NCBI GenBank assembly: GCA_008682415.1 | Contig: VANK01000001.1 | Coordinates: 930,001-994,000 of the forward strand | Reading direction: 5' to 3' | DNA from: Acidobacteria bacterium AB60 | GTDB taxonomy: Bacteria > Acidobacteriota > Terriglobia > Terriglobales > Acidobacteriaceae | DNA length: 64,000 nt | Shown here: one piece after another, positions 1 to 8,394 of the stretch | How positions within the stretch are numbered: position 1 is the stretch's first letter | How the letters are laid out: every line of letters starts with the position of its first letter | The notes under the pieces: model-generated | What the model was told of the DNA's origin: nothing | The model's database searches: none | What the model saw: only the letters and a program-made list of their open reading frames with translations | Program-made: the position numbers and the translations under genes

Positions 1-2666
1 TTATCGCCCCGCGCCTGTTCGAAGCGGGCGGCGAGGCCGAGAATCTTGTAGTCCTGCGGATACCGCTCCAGCGCCTCGCGCAGCCAGGTCTCCGCCTGCG
101 CCTTGTCGTTAGCGGCAAGGGCCGCGCCGATCGCGCCCTGGAAATCCGTCGCGCTGGCGTCCTGCGTCGGCAGGCTCTTATAGATGTTTAGAGCGAGGCG
201 CGTCTCTCCGGTCTTCAGGTAGCCGCCGGCCAGAACGCGCCGCACTTCCACATTGTCCGGGAAGGCAGCGGCCGCGGCCTCCAGAATCTCGACGGCGCGG
301 TTGTTGTCATCGTTGTCGATGGCGGTGCCCGCGCGTCGAACTGCCCAGTTCGCCCAGATGGTTTGGATCGTCTCGCGCTGCGCCACGGTGAGATCTTTTC
401 GGCCGCCCAGGTTCATCAGAGCCGGATAGAGTGCGCGATCGTTGCGGGTGTTGTAGAGAATCCACGCGTTCTGGATGGCAAGATCCGCGGGCATGAGAGT
501 TCGCGTCTCCGCATAGTGGCGGATCACGCGATTCATGTACTCCGTGGCATGCGGAACATCGCCGGCCGAAGCGTAGAGACTCGCCTCCGACTGCACGAAC
601 TCCGGATCCTGATCGAGCTGCTGGCGCACCGCGGTGGGAATGTAGGCGAGCTCCTGCAGGGCCTCGTTGGTGTGGTTGGTCGCCTGCAGAGTGGCGATCA
701 GGCCCTTCCATGCGTCAAGCCGGTCGGGATGCGCAGTGAGCACCTGGCGATAGATGGCATAGGCCTGCGCCGTGTTGTTGCGCTGCAGGTAGATGGCCGC
801 CAGCTGCAGTTGCAGCGGAACGCTGGGCTGCCCGCCGGCGGCGATCTGCAGCTTCGCGGAGCGCTCCAGCAGCCCCTGCGCGATGTCAGGCTGATTGGCC
901 TGCTGGTAGATGGAGCCGAGCATGGAGAGGAAGCCGGGATCGTTGAGCGACGCCTCGTAGGTTGCGGGCGGCATCTTCTCCACGTCGTTGATGGCTTCGT
1001 TATCGAGGTTCATCTGGTGATGGGCGCTCACCAGTCCCATCCACGCGGAGAGGTTGTTGCCGTCTTCCTGGAGGATGTTGTCGTACATGGCCGCGGCCTG
1101 GTCGAAGCGGCGCGACTCCATGAGGATGCCCGCGTATTGCAGCCGCGTGTCTTCTTTGAGATGAACGCCGTTTTCGGGGAACGGGAGAGCCAGCGCCTGG
1201 GAGAGGACGCGCTGCGCGTCGGCCGAGCGGCCCTGCGCCTTATAGATGGTGGCCAGCGTACGCAGATAATCGGGGTCGCGGGTCATCGCCGTCTTGACGG
1301 TGGGCGGGAAACGGTTCGCGGTGGCCAGGGCTTTTGCAGATTGCCCGTCGCGCGCGTAGGCCAGGAAGAGGCCGCGCCAGGCGTTCTGGTCGCGCGGCTG
1401 GATCTTGAGGATCTGCTCGTAGACCGGGACGGCCTGGGTGAACTGCTGCTCTTTCACCAGCAGCCCGGCGAGGCCGTTGAGCGCCTCCAGGCTGCGCGGG
1501 CGCATGGCCAGCGCCTCGCGATACTTCTGGCCGGCGACATCGAACTGGTTCTCATCGAAGGCCTGCGAGGCCTCGCCCATGGTGTACCAGAAGCGCGAGG
1601 TGGCCAGCGCGTTCTCCACCACGGCGGGCTTGTAGCCGTTGGCCTCGGCCTGGGTGAGATAGCTGATGGCTCCGCTGAAGTTGTTCTGCTGCATGCGCAG
1701 AAAGCCCATGCCGGCGGCGACGCGGCCGTTGTTGGGATCTTTCTGGAGCAGGTCCATGAAGCGGGCCTGCGCGTCGTCCAGGTGATGGGCGTTGAGCGCG
1801 GCGAAGGCGGCCCGCTCCGCGGGGGTGCGCGCGATGCCCGAGTTCATCTGCGCCAGCTTCGACTCGTCTTCCTTGAGGCGGCCGGCGATCTCCGTGTCCT
1901 GTGGATGGTCTTTCAGGTATTGGCGCAGCTGCGCGGCCGAGGCCGGGTTGGCGGAGTTCCAGATGAGCGCCTGACGCAGCGCCTGCCGGGCGTTGGGATC
2001 CTGCGGGTGCGTCTGCAGAATCTTGATGCCCTCTTCGCGGGTGCGGGCGTCGTAGGTGAGCATGGTGCCCAGTTCGACGGAGTAACGCGGGTCGCCCGGA
2101 TTGCGGGCGGCGAGGGCGCGCATGGCGGTTACTGCCTGTTCCTTGCCGCTGGCGGTGCCGTAAAGAGTCTGGTAGTAGGCCAGCGCGATGTCGCCGTCGG
2201 GCGGGCGGTCGCCGTAGAGCTCGCGGTAGATGCGCATGGCGTCATCGTTCTTGCCCTGGCGAGCCAGTTCTCCGGCCTGGCGGAGGCGATCGCTCTGGGT
2301 CCGCGTGCTGGTGAGGGCCTGGATCTTGGAGATGTTGGGATCGTTGGGGTTGGCCGCGCGCAGCTTGTCCAGGGCAGCGTCGGCCTCCTTGGCCTGACCG
2401 CTGAGCTTGTAGTCGCGCGCCAGTCCGGCGAGAGCCTCGGGATTTTTGGGATCGGAGAGCAGGATCTGCTGCCAGAGCTGGATGGCCATGTCGGGACGGC
2501 CGCGCGACTCGAGCGCGTGCGCGTTCGTGACCAGGATCTGCCGGGTCCGCTCCGGACCGGCAGCGGCGGGGGCATTCGGCTTCTGCGCAAAACCCGGCTC
2601 AAACAGCAGCGCCGTGCATGCTGCGATTGTTCCCAACGTCCCCAGTACCCTGCGAACTACCATCAT
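1..2666 (-). CDS. bcsC: BcsC-like cellulose export protein, TPR region (3' end cut by window edge)
   Basis: The frame is open from an ATG at 2666 to the left edge with no stop, so about 888 residues are visible. It begins MMVVRRVLGTLGT, with a hydrophobic signal peptide ending near FAQ. The rest is serial tetratricopeptide repeats (for example NPEALAGLARDYKLSGQ and DAWKGLIATLQATN). In the BcsC family, periplasmic TPRs guide the glucan to a C-terminal outer-membrane beta-barrel; that barrel lies outside the window. The start overlaps the stop of the GH8 cellulase gene in an ATGATGA arrangement, which indicates translational coupling. TPR proteins are common, so the name rests mainly on operon position directly after bcsAB and bcsZ. 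Confidence 0.88.
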   Translation of the reverse strand, partial: MMVVRRVLGTLGTIAACTALLFEPGFAQKPNAPAAAGPERTRQILVTNAHALESRGRPDMAIQLWQQILLSDPKNPEALAGLARDYKLSGQAKEADAALDKLRAANPNDPNISKIQALTSTRTQSDRLRQAGELARQGKNDDAMRIYRELYGDRPPDGDIALAYYQTLYGTASGKEQAVTAMRALAARNPGDPRYSVELGTMLTYDARTREEGIKILQTHPQDPNARQALRQALIWNSANPASAAQLRQYLKDHPQDTEIAGRLKEDESKLAQMNSGIARTPAERAAFAALNAHHLDDAQARFMDLLQKDPNNGRVAAGMGFLRMQQNNFSGAISYLTQAEANGYKPAVVENALATSRFWYTMGEASQAFDENQFDVAGQKYREALAMRPRSLEALNGLAGLLVKEQQFTQAVPVYEQILKIQPRDQNAWRGLFLAYARDGQSAKALATANRFPPTVKTAMTRDPDYLRTLATIYKAQGRSADAQRVLSQALALPFPENGVHLKEDTRLQYAGILMESRRFDQAAAMYDNILQEDGNNLSAWMGLVSAHHQMNLDNEAINDVEKMPPATYEASLNDPGFLSMLGSIYQQANQPDIAQGLLERSAKLQIAAGGQPSVPLQLQLAAIYLQRNNTAQAYAIYRQVLTAHPDRLDAWKGLIATLQATNHTNEALQELAYIPTAVRQQLDQDPEFVQSEASLYASAGDVPHATEYMNRVIRHYAETRTLMPADLAIQNAWILYNTRNDRALYPALMNLGGRKDLTVAQRETIQTIWANWAVRRAGTAIDNDDNNRAVEILEAAAAAFPDNVEVRRVLAGGYLKTGETRLALNIYKSLPTQDASATDFQGAIGAALAANDKAQAETWLREALERYPQDYKILGLAARFEQARGD

Positions 2667-3832
2667 TCCCTTGTCCACTCCACACTCAATTCCCCGTGCG
2701 TTCCAAATCGAAATCTGGAATTCAGATATCCGGTCGCAAACAGGACAAGATTCTGATCGTAGTATGCGGGGTCTTTTCCGTACAAACCAGTCGATGGATC
2801 GAGTTGTTCACTCATCCTAACTCTTTGCTGCGCCGATGTCTTACCCATGTCCGGCAAGGCCTTCAGGTAGGGCAGAAGGGCAGCTGAAAACCCTATGGGG
2901 CCATCGTGCTCCAGGGGGATGCCGTCGGCGTTCACTTTTTCCGGCGGGGCACCATGATTGGCAACGTAGGAGGCCATTCCGGAGATGGCGCCGACCAGAT
3001 CGGTACGCCGGTGGCCGCCTCCATCGAGCATGCCCGCCCAGAGGTACACCCGGATGGCGTCGTAGCTGCCGGCCGCCTGCGGCTGCGGCTTGCCCGGCTG
3101 CAGCGGAGGCGCGGCGGGGTAGAAACCGTCGCTGGGAACGTAGTCGGCCCAGTCCATGACGAAGCCGTGGCGCACGCTCTGCCGCAGCAGGTTGGGGACG
3201 TTCATGGCGATGGCGCCCCAGGGTCCCGCGGGATCTTCCTGCTGGAAGCGGTCGAAGAGGAACAGCGGCAGGTAGCTGGGGTTCACCGTCCAGGTCTGGT
3301 TGTGAACCCAGAGCGCGGTGTTCCCGGGCATCAGCATGCTGCCGAAGCCGGGAAGCTCGGCGACCTCCTGCTTCGCGATCAGGGCCATCACCTGGTGACC
3401 GAGCGCGGTGTAGGCGGGGTTGTGCCAGAGCCTGCCCGCCTCAAGCAGCGAGTAGGCAATCCAGCAATCGGAGTCGGAGGCGGGGTTGGGATCGAGCAGC
3501 TTCCATTGGCCGTCGGGCGCCTTGCCCCACAGCCAGCCGGGAAGGCGCGTTCCCAGGTTGCCGCCGGCGAGATTGGTCCGGGTCCAGGCCAGCACCTGGT
3601 CGAAGCGCGGCCGGTCGTTGTCTGCCAGCGCGAAGAACAGAGCGTACGATTGCCCCTCGGAGGTGGTGCGGTCACCGCCCTGGGGATCGATGACGCGCCC
3701 CTGGGAGTCGATGAACTTGGCCGCGTAGGAGTTCCAGAGAGTCCACGGTCCCTGTTTGCAGCCGCCGCTCACAGCGGAGAGAAGCAGCATCAGCGTGAGC
3801 GGAACCTTCCTCAGGGTTGTACCGTGCCTCAT
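2663..3832 (-). CDS. bcsZ: Endo-beta-1,4-glucanase, GH8 (BcsZ)
   Basis: This 389-aa protein matches the size of bacterial GH8 cellulases of cellulose operons. The segment TTSEGQSYALFFALA (about residues 56-70) holds the conserved catalytic-acid Glu of the family at residue 59. ASDSDCWIAYSLLEAG (about 118-133) supplies the conserved Asp cluster. The N-terminus is hydrophobic and is followed by SGGCKQG. That could be a lipoprotein cleavage site, but Ser at -3 is not consensus, so plain secretion is equally possible. BcsZ acts in the periplasm, trimming nascent glucan chains. The gene sits 137 nt after bcsAB and overlaps the bcsC start by 4 nt. Confidence 0.93.
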   Translation of the reverse strand: MRHGTTLRKVPLTLMLLLSAVSGGCKQGPWTLWNSYAAKFIDSQGRVIDPQGGDRTTSEGQSYALFFALADNDRPRFDQVLAWTRTNLAGGNLGTRLPGWLWGKAPDGQWKLLDPNPASDSDCWIAYSLLEAGRLWHNPAYTALGHQVMALIAKQEVAELPGFGSMLMPGNTALWVHNQTWTVNPSYLPLFLFDRFQQEDPAGPWGAIAMNVPNLLRQSVRHGFVMDWADYVPSDGFYPAAPPLQPGKPQPQAAGSYDAIRVYLWAGMLDGGGHRRTDLVGAISGMASYVANHGAPPEKVNADGIPLEHDGPIGFSAALLPYLKALPDMGKTSAQQRVRMSEQLDPSTGLYGKDPAYYDQNLVLFATGYLNSRFRFGTHGELSVEWTRE

Positions 3833-3969
3833 GCGGTTCCGCGCTCCTCTAGTTTTCCGGCGTGTCTAATTATCAGGTACGCTGGCCGGAATACCGGCGC
3901 ACCAACTCACTTGCTGAGGCCCGCGAAGCCGGGCCGTTCGAACGGGCAGAGTCCGCTTCCTGGGGACGC
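3833..3969. other. Intra-operon spacer between bcsAB and bcsZ
   Basis: This is 137 nt between the stop of bcsAB and the ATG of bcsZ, the only real gap inside the operon. It contains GC-rich self-complementary stretches around 3935-3955 (ggcccg/cgggcc). I see no gene and no clear promoter. It may set a different expression level for bcsZ and bcsC. Confidence 0.4.
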
Positions 3970-6900
3970 TTAGTCCTCGATCATCTTCAGGCGCGCCCGG
4001 GCCTTCTGGCGCAGCCATTGACGCGTCCAGATGGCGAGCAGGAACGCCAGCACCAGCACTACGACGGCAGCCAGCCAGGGCACTTCCATGAACCACAGGG
4101 TCAGGCGCGTCCACCACGGCAGTTCTCCCACGTGATACACCGTGGCGCCGATGCGGAACGACTGGAACCGCGTCCCCAGCAGCAGCGAGACCGAGCCCTG
4201 GATATCGCTGGCCTGCTGCACAAAGAGGAACGTCTGCATGAAGGCATCGAAGGTCGCCGCGTCCTTCAGGTGGATCGCCACCACGCTGCGGCTGTCGCTC
4301 TTGTTATAGGGCGATTCGATTCCTTCAATGATCGCGTCGGGCGTGCCGGAGCTGGTGAGATCGCCCGACTCGCTGTGCTCGTCGCTCTGCACCTTCCACC
4401 AGGCGTGGTGGATGGGCGCAAAGAAGCCCTGGGTATCGTGCACCTGGATGCGGCCGCTGCGCAAAGCGACCGGCAGGAACTCTTCAAGCTTCTCGAAGCC
4501 TGGCTGATCGTCTCCCGTGCCGAGCACCAGGAAGTCGGTCTTCGCGCCGGGAACCATCGTCTCCGGACCAGCCACCGTCACGCGCAGACCCGGGAAGCCG
4601 GTCTGGCGTCCCCAATGGCCCATCAGGGTGACGAACATCTCGATCTCCTGCTGGGTCGGGCTGGGCGGCATCACCACCGTGGTGCCCGCAAGGTCGGCCA
4701 GGCGCGTAAACGGGAATCCCGCGTTGGCAAAGATCTCCAGGTTCGGCATGGGCGCGTAGTGCGGATAGCCGCGCAGGTCCAGGAAGGTATCGCGCAGGAC
4801 GGCGCCCTGCATATTGATCGGGGTCGTGTCCTGGCAGTTGCTCTTCTTCAGCAGCTGGAACGTGAAGTCGAAGGAAAGCGAGTTGGAAAACGGGCGCAGG
4901 TTGACGATCGGCACCGGCACATCGAGCTGGTTCTTGCGCGAAGCCTCCTGTCCCGGTATCAATGGAACCGAGCCAAGGAACGCGTTGTTGACGCGCACCT
5001 GCATGCTCGAGATGGGCCCGATGGGAATGGAGTTATACCGGTACGACAGCCGCAGCACCGCGTTGGGCCGTTCGTTGTAGAAGATGTCCGGAGCGATGCG
5101 GAAGTACACGTTCAGCGGCGCCGACCCGTCCCCCTGCAGAGCCTCAGCCGTGGAGTAATCCCAGAGCTGCACCGTCTGGTCCGTGCGCGCCCAGCGGGGC
5201 GCGCCATCCGGCTGCTGCCGCGCGGGCAAATTCAATGTATCGATGGTCGCCAGCGATCCCTGGATCAGGTCGCTGTGCATGGCTACCGCCTGCGCCGCCA
5301 CCACCAGCTGATCCGGATCCGACCCGGCGACCACAAGCACCTTCCCCCAGGGATCCGCCGGATTGGTGCGCATGGCGATCGTCGGCGAGTTGATCGCCGG
5401 CATGCCCAGCCCCGCCGGCAGGTTCGCCGGATTATCCGAAAGAACGATGACGTTGCCCTGCGGCATCTCCCCGATCTTCACCGGAAAGCGCACCGGCCGG
5501 CTCTCCGAGATCATCCCGAAGTAGCTGGTCACGATGCCCGCGGCCTGAACCGCCTTGAGCGACGGCTCGCTGCCGAAGACCACCGGCACGCTCAACGGCT
5601 GCACGATGGCCGGGTCCAGAAACGGCAACGGCATCTGCTTCAGATCGTCGGCCAGCGGCAGCAGGTCGCCCTGGACATCCAGATAGGTATTGCGATGGAC
5701 GCGGGCCCACAGCGTGGTGTTGGCCGGGTCCTCGCAGACCATCACATAGTGCCCGATGAACTGCATGGTCAGGGCATTGTTGTGGACCATCAGCTCGGGA
5801 GGGATGGTGAATTCGGCTTCGCCGGTCTGGCTCGAGCTTCCCCCGCCCGCGGTGGGCGTCGGCTCGATGGTCGCAAACAGCGTGCCGTTCATCATCAGCT
5901 TGATATGGCTGAGCTGCGGAAGGAGGCTGGGCGAGAACGTGTAATACACGTGGATCTTCGCGGTGCGCGCCACGTGCGTCTGCGGCAGCGTGAAGTAGAT
6001 AGTGTGGTTGCTGTCGATGCCGTGCAGCTCCACCTGCGACGAGCCCGCGTCTCCCAGGCTGAAGGTATCGCGAAACTGTCCGGGCGGAACGGTAGGCGCA
6101 TTGGCCTTGGCCGGCATGGCGCCCGCCTGCTGCCCGTCCGCATTGATCGCGGCCTGCGCCTGAACCCGGGGAGCGGCCGCCCCCCACCCCAGCAGTGCGG
6201 CCAGCGCCAGCATCGATGCCGCCGCGGGAAGCCGGACCGGCTTCTTGGTCTTCTTCGCCGGAGGTTTCACCAGGCTCTGGAACGTCGACACCAGGCCATG
6301 CATGGAGATGGTGAAGATGCGCGCCATGCTGCGCAGAACGTTGTCGCTCTCGCGCGACTCGCCCCATCCGAGCCAGGAGTCGGCGCGCGAGTACAGCACC
6401 GTGGTCAGCACCTCCTGCTCCCCGATGGTCAGGTTTTCAAACTTCACGCGCAGCACCGGCCCTTCCGACGACACCACGCTGGCGCGCAGTTCGCTCGTCC
6501 CGCTCGGCATGGGGAAGGCCAGCATTACCTCGGTCTTGGGCGGAATCTCGACGGGGTCGATAAAGCGAATGCTGGTGCCCCCCGACGACATGTCGATGGT
6601 CTCGCCTGCCACCAGCGTTCCATCCGGCATGCGCGCCATCACCGGCGTCACAATGGCGATGCGCACCGTCGTGCGCAACTGGCGCATCTCCCGCGCCACG
6701 GCGGTGGTCACGCCCAGGATCACCACGTTGAAACAGCACCAGATCACGTTCATGATCACGGTGCCTGGGCGGTCGCGATCCCAGATGAAATACCGTGGGA
6801 TAGCGATCAGAATTCCCGCCAGGTTGAAGATCAGCAGTATCAGAAACGGCTGCGCGATCTTGCTGTCAAAGAACGTGCGCTTCACGATGCCGCCCTTGGC

Positions 6901-8394
6901 CGTGACGTTGAACTTGCCCAGCTTGGGATTGATCAGCGCCATCATGGTGGGCAGCAAAATGTACGGCGACAGAACCGTCTCGTAGATCTCGTTCCAGAAC
7001 GAATGCCGGTGCTCGCCCTGGATGCGCGAGTTGGTCACGTTCGACAGGATCAGGTGCGGCAGCGCGTACGCCAGGATCGCCGCCCAGTAGCCGGGCACGT
7101 TGGTATGCGACAGGATCAGGTAGATCAGCGGTGCGCTCAAAAAGATCAGGCGCGGAATCGCATACAGAAAGTGGCACATCGCGTTGAAGTAGCACAGGCG
7201 CTGGGGAAACTTGAGGCCCGGGGCGAAGAGCGGGTTATCCGTGCGCAGGATCTGGATCATCCCGCGCGCCCATCGGATACGCTGCCCCACGTGCGCCGAG
7301 AGCCGCTCCGTGGCCAGGCCGGCGGCCTGGGGAATATTGATGTAGGCCGTGTTCCAGCCGTTCATCTGCATGCGCAGCGAGGTGTGCGCATCCTCCGTGA
7401 CCGTCTCCACCGCGATGCCGCCGATCTCGTCCAGCGCCGTGCGCCGCAATACCGCGCACGATCCGCAGAAGAAGGTGGCGTTCCAGAAGTCATTGCCGTC
7501 CTGCACGATGCCGTAGAACAGCTCGCCCTCATTGGGAATGATCCGGAACTGCTGCAGGTTCCGCTCGAACGGATCCGGCGAATAGAAGTGGTGCGGCGTC
7601 TGCAGCATGGCCAGCTTGCGGTCGCGCAGGAACCAGCCCAGCGTCATCTGCAGAAAGCTGCGCGTCGGCACGTGGTCGCAGTCGAAGATGGCCACGAACG
7701 GCGACTTCATGCTCTTCAACGCCGTGTTGATGTTGCCGGCCTTGGCGTGCTTGTTGTCCGGGCGAATCTTGTACCCGATGCCCGCCTCGAAGGCGAACTT
7801 CTCAAACTCCTTGCGCCGGCCATCGTCCAGGATGTACACGTGCAGCTTGTCGGCCGGCCAGTCGATATTCAGCGCTCCCAGAGCCGTGTAACGCACCACA
7901 TCCAGCGGTTCGTTATACGTGGGGATCAGCACATCGACGTGCGGCCACTCCCGCTCATCATCCGGCAGAGCCACCGGTGCGCGGCGCAACGGCCAGATGG
8001 TCTGGAAGTAGCCCAGGAAAAGAATGAAGAAGGCGTAGGACTCAGCGAAGATCAGGCTGAGAATGAAGAACGCGTCCAGCGCGCCCCAGTGATTCGCCGG
8101 ATCGCGGAAGAACTGCACCGTGCCGGAGATGCGCCAATATCCGTACCGGAAGGTACAGAACATCGACATGATCATCAGGGTCAGGGTGACCAGGTAGGAG
8201 TCGGAGCTGCGCGCCACCGCCAGCGCCATCAACAGGGTCAGCAGTCCGCAGACCGCCTGCTGCGGCCAGGTCAGCGGAAGTACGGCCAGAAAGTAAAAGA
8301 CGACCACTGCGAGCAGCAGGAAGATCATCCGCAGGAGCCTGGTAACTAAGTTTTCTCCCGCCCCGATGTCCTGCCAGAGGGCTGTTGCGGTCAT
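3970..8394 (-). CDS. bcsAB: Cellulose synthase, fused catalytic and periplasmic subunits (BcsA-BcsB)
   Basis: One 1474-aa protein carries both subunits. Residues 1-700 are BcsA: N-terminal membrane helices; a GT2 domain with LDDG (189-192), DCDH (238-241), TED (333-335) and QRIRW (371-375, the QxxRW acceptor motif); further helices; then a PilZ domain with RTTVR (574-578) and DMSSGG (601-606), the RxxxR and DxSxxG motifs that bind c-di-GMP. A hydrophobic Ala-rich segment near 725 leads into a periplasmic BcsB region of about 700 residues. That region ends in a membrane helix and the basic tail RQKARARLKMIED. AcsAB fusions of this kind are known from acetic acid bacteria. All catalytic motifs are intact, so it should polymerise UDP-glucose when c-di-GMP is high. 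The start overlaps the upstream stop as ATGA. Confidence 0.96.
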   Translation of the reverse strand: MTATALWQDIGAGENLVTRLLRMIFLLLAVVVFYFLAVLPLTWPQQAVCGLLTLLMALAVARSSDSYLVTLTLMIMSMFCTFRYGYWRISGTVQFFRDPANHWGALDAFFILSLIFAESYAFFILFLGYFQTIWPLRRAPVALPDDEREWPHVDVLIPTYNEPLDVVRYTALGALNIDWPADKLHVYILDDGRRKEFEKFAFEAGIGYKIRPDNKHAKAGNINTALKSMKSPFVAIFDCDHVPTRSFLQMTLGWFLRDRKLAMLQTPHHFYSPDPFERNLQQFRIIPNEGELFYGIVQDGNDFWNATFFCGSCAVLRRTALDEIGGIAVETVTEDAHTSLRMQMNGWNTAYINIPQAAGLATERLSAHVGQRIRWARGMIQILRTDNPLFAPGLKFPQRLCYFNAMCHFLYAIPRLIFLSAPLIYLILSHTNVPGYWAAILAYALPHLILSNVTNSRIQGEHRHSFWNEIYETVLSPYILLPTMMALINPKLGKFNVTAKGGIVKRTFFDSKIAQPFLILLIFNLAGILIAIPRYFIWDRDRPGTVIMNVIWCCFNVVILGVTTAVAREMRQLRTTVRIAIVTPVMARMPDGTLVAGETIDMSSGGTSIRFIDPVEIPPKTEVMLAFPMPSGTSELRASVVSSEGPVLRVKFENLTIGEQEVLTTVLYSRADSWLGWGESRESDNVLRSMARIFTISMHGLVSTFQSLVKPPAKKTKKPVRLPAAASMLALAALLGWGAAAPRVQAQAAINADGQQAGAMPAKANAPTVPPGQFRDTFSLGDAGSSQVELHGIDSNHTIYFTLPQTHVARTAKIHVYYTFSPSLLPQLSHIKLMMNGTLFATIEPTPTAGGGSSSQTGEAEFTIPPELMVHNNALTMQFIGHYVMVCEDPANTTLWARVHRNTYLDVQGDLLPLADDLKQMPLPFLDPAIVQPLSVPVVFGSEPSLKAVQAAGIVTSYFGMISESRPVRFPVKIGEMPQGNVIVLSDNPANLPAGLGMPAINSPTIAMRTNPADPWGKVLVVAGSDPDQLVVAAQAVAMHSDLIQGSLATIDTLNLPARQQPDGAPRWARTDQTVQLWDYSTAEALQGDGSAPLNVYFRIAPDIFYNERPNAVLRLSYRYNSIPIGPISSMQVRVNNAFLGSVPLIPGQEASRKNQLDVPVPIVNLRPFSNSLSFDFTFQLLKKSNCQDTTPINMQGAVLRDTFLDLRGYPHYAPMPNLEIFANAGFPFTRLADLAGTTVVMPPSPTQQEIEMFVTLMGHWGRQTGFPGLRVTVAGPETMVPGAKTDFLVLGTGDDQPGFEKLEEFLPVALRSGRIQVHDTQGFFAPIHHAWWKVQSDEHSESGDLTSSGTPDAIIEGIESPYNKSDSRSVVAIHLKDAATFDAFMQTFLFVQQASDIQGSVSLLLGTRFQSFRIGATVYHVGELPWWTRLTLWFMEVPWLAAVVVLVLAFLLAIWTRQWLRQKARARLKMIED

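Noticed and set aside
363..2756. A 797-residue plus-strand frame opposite bcsC
   Set aside because: No domain is visible, its composition is mirror-like, and the minus strand carries clear TPRs with a coupled start.
3862..8349. A 1495-residue open frame antisense to bcsAB
   Set aside because: It is Arg/His/Gln-rich low-complexity sequence lying exactly opposite a gene with all cellulose synthase motifs. It is a GC-skew shadow.
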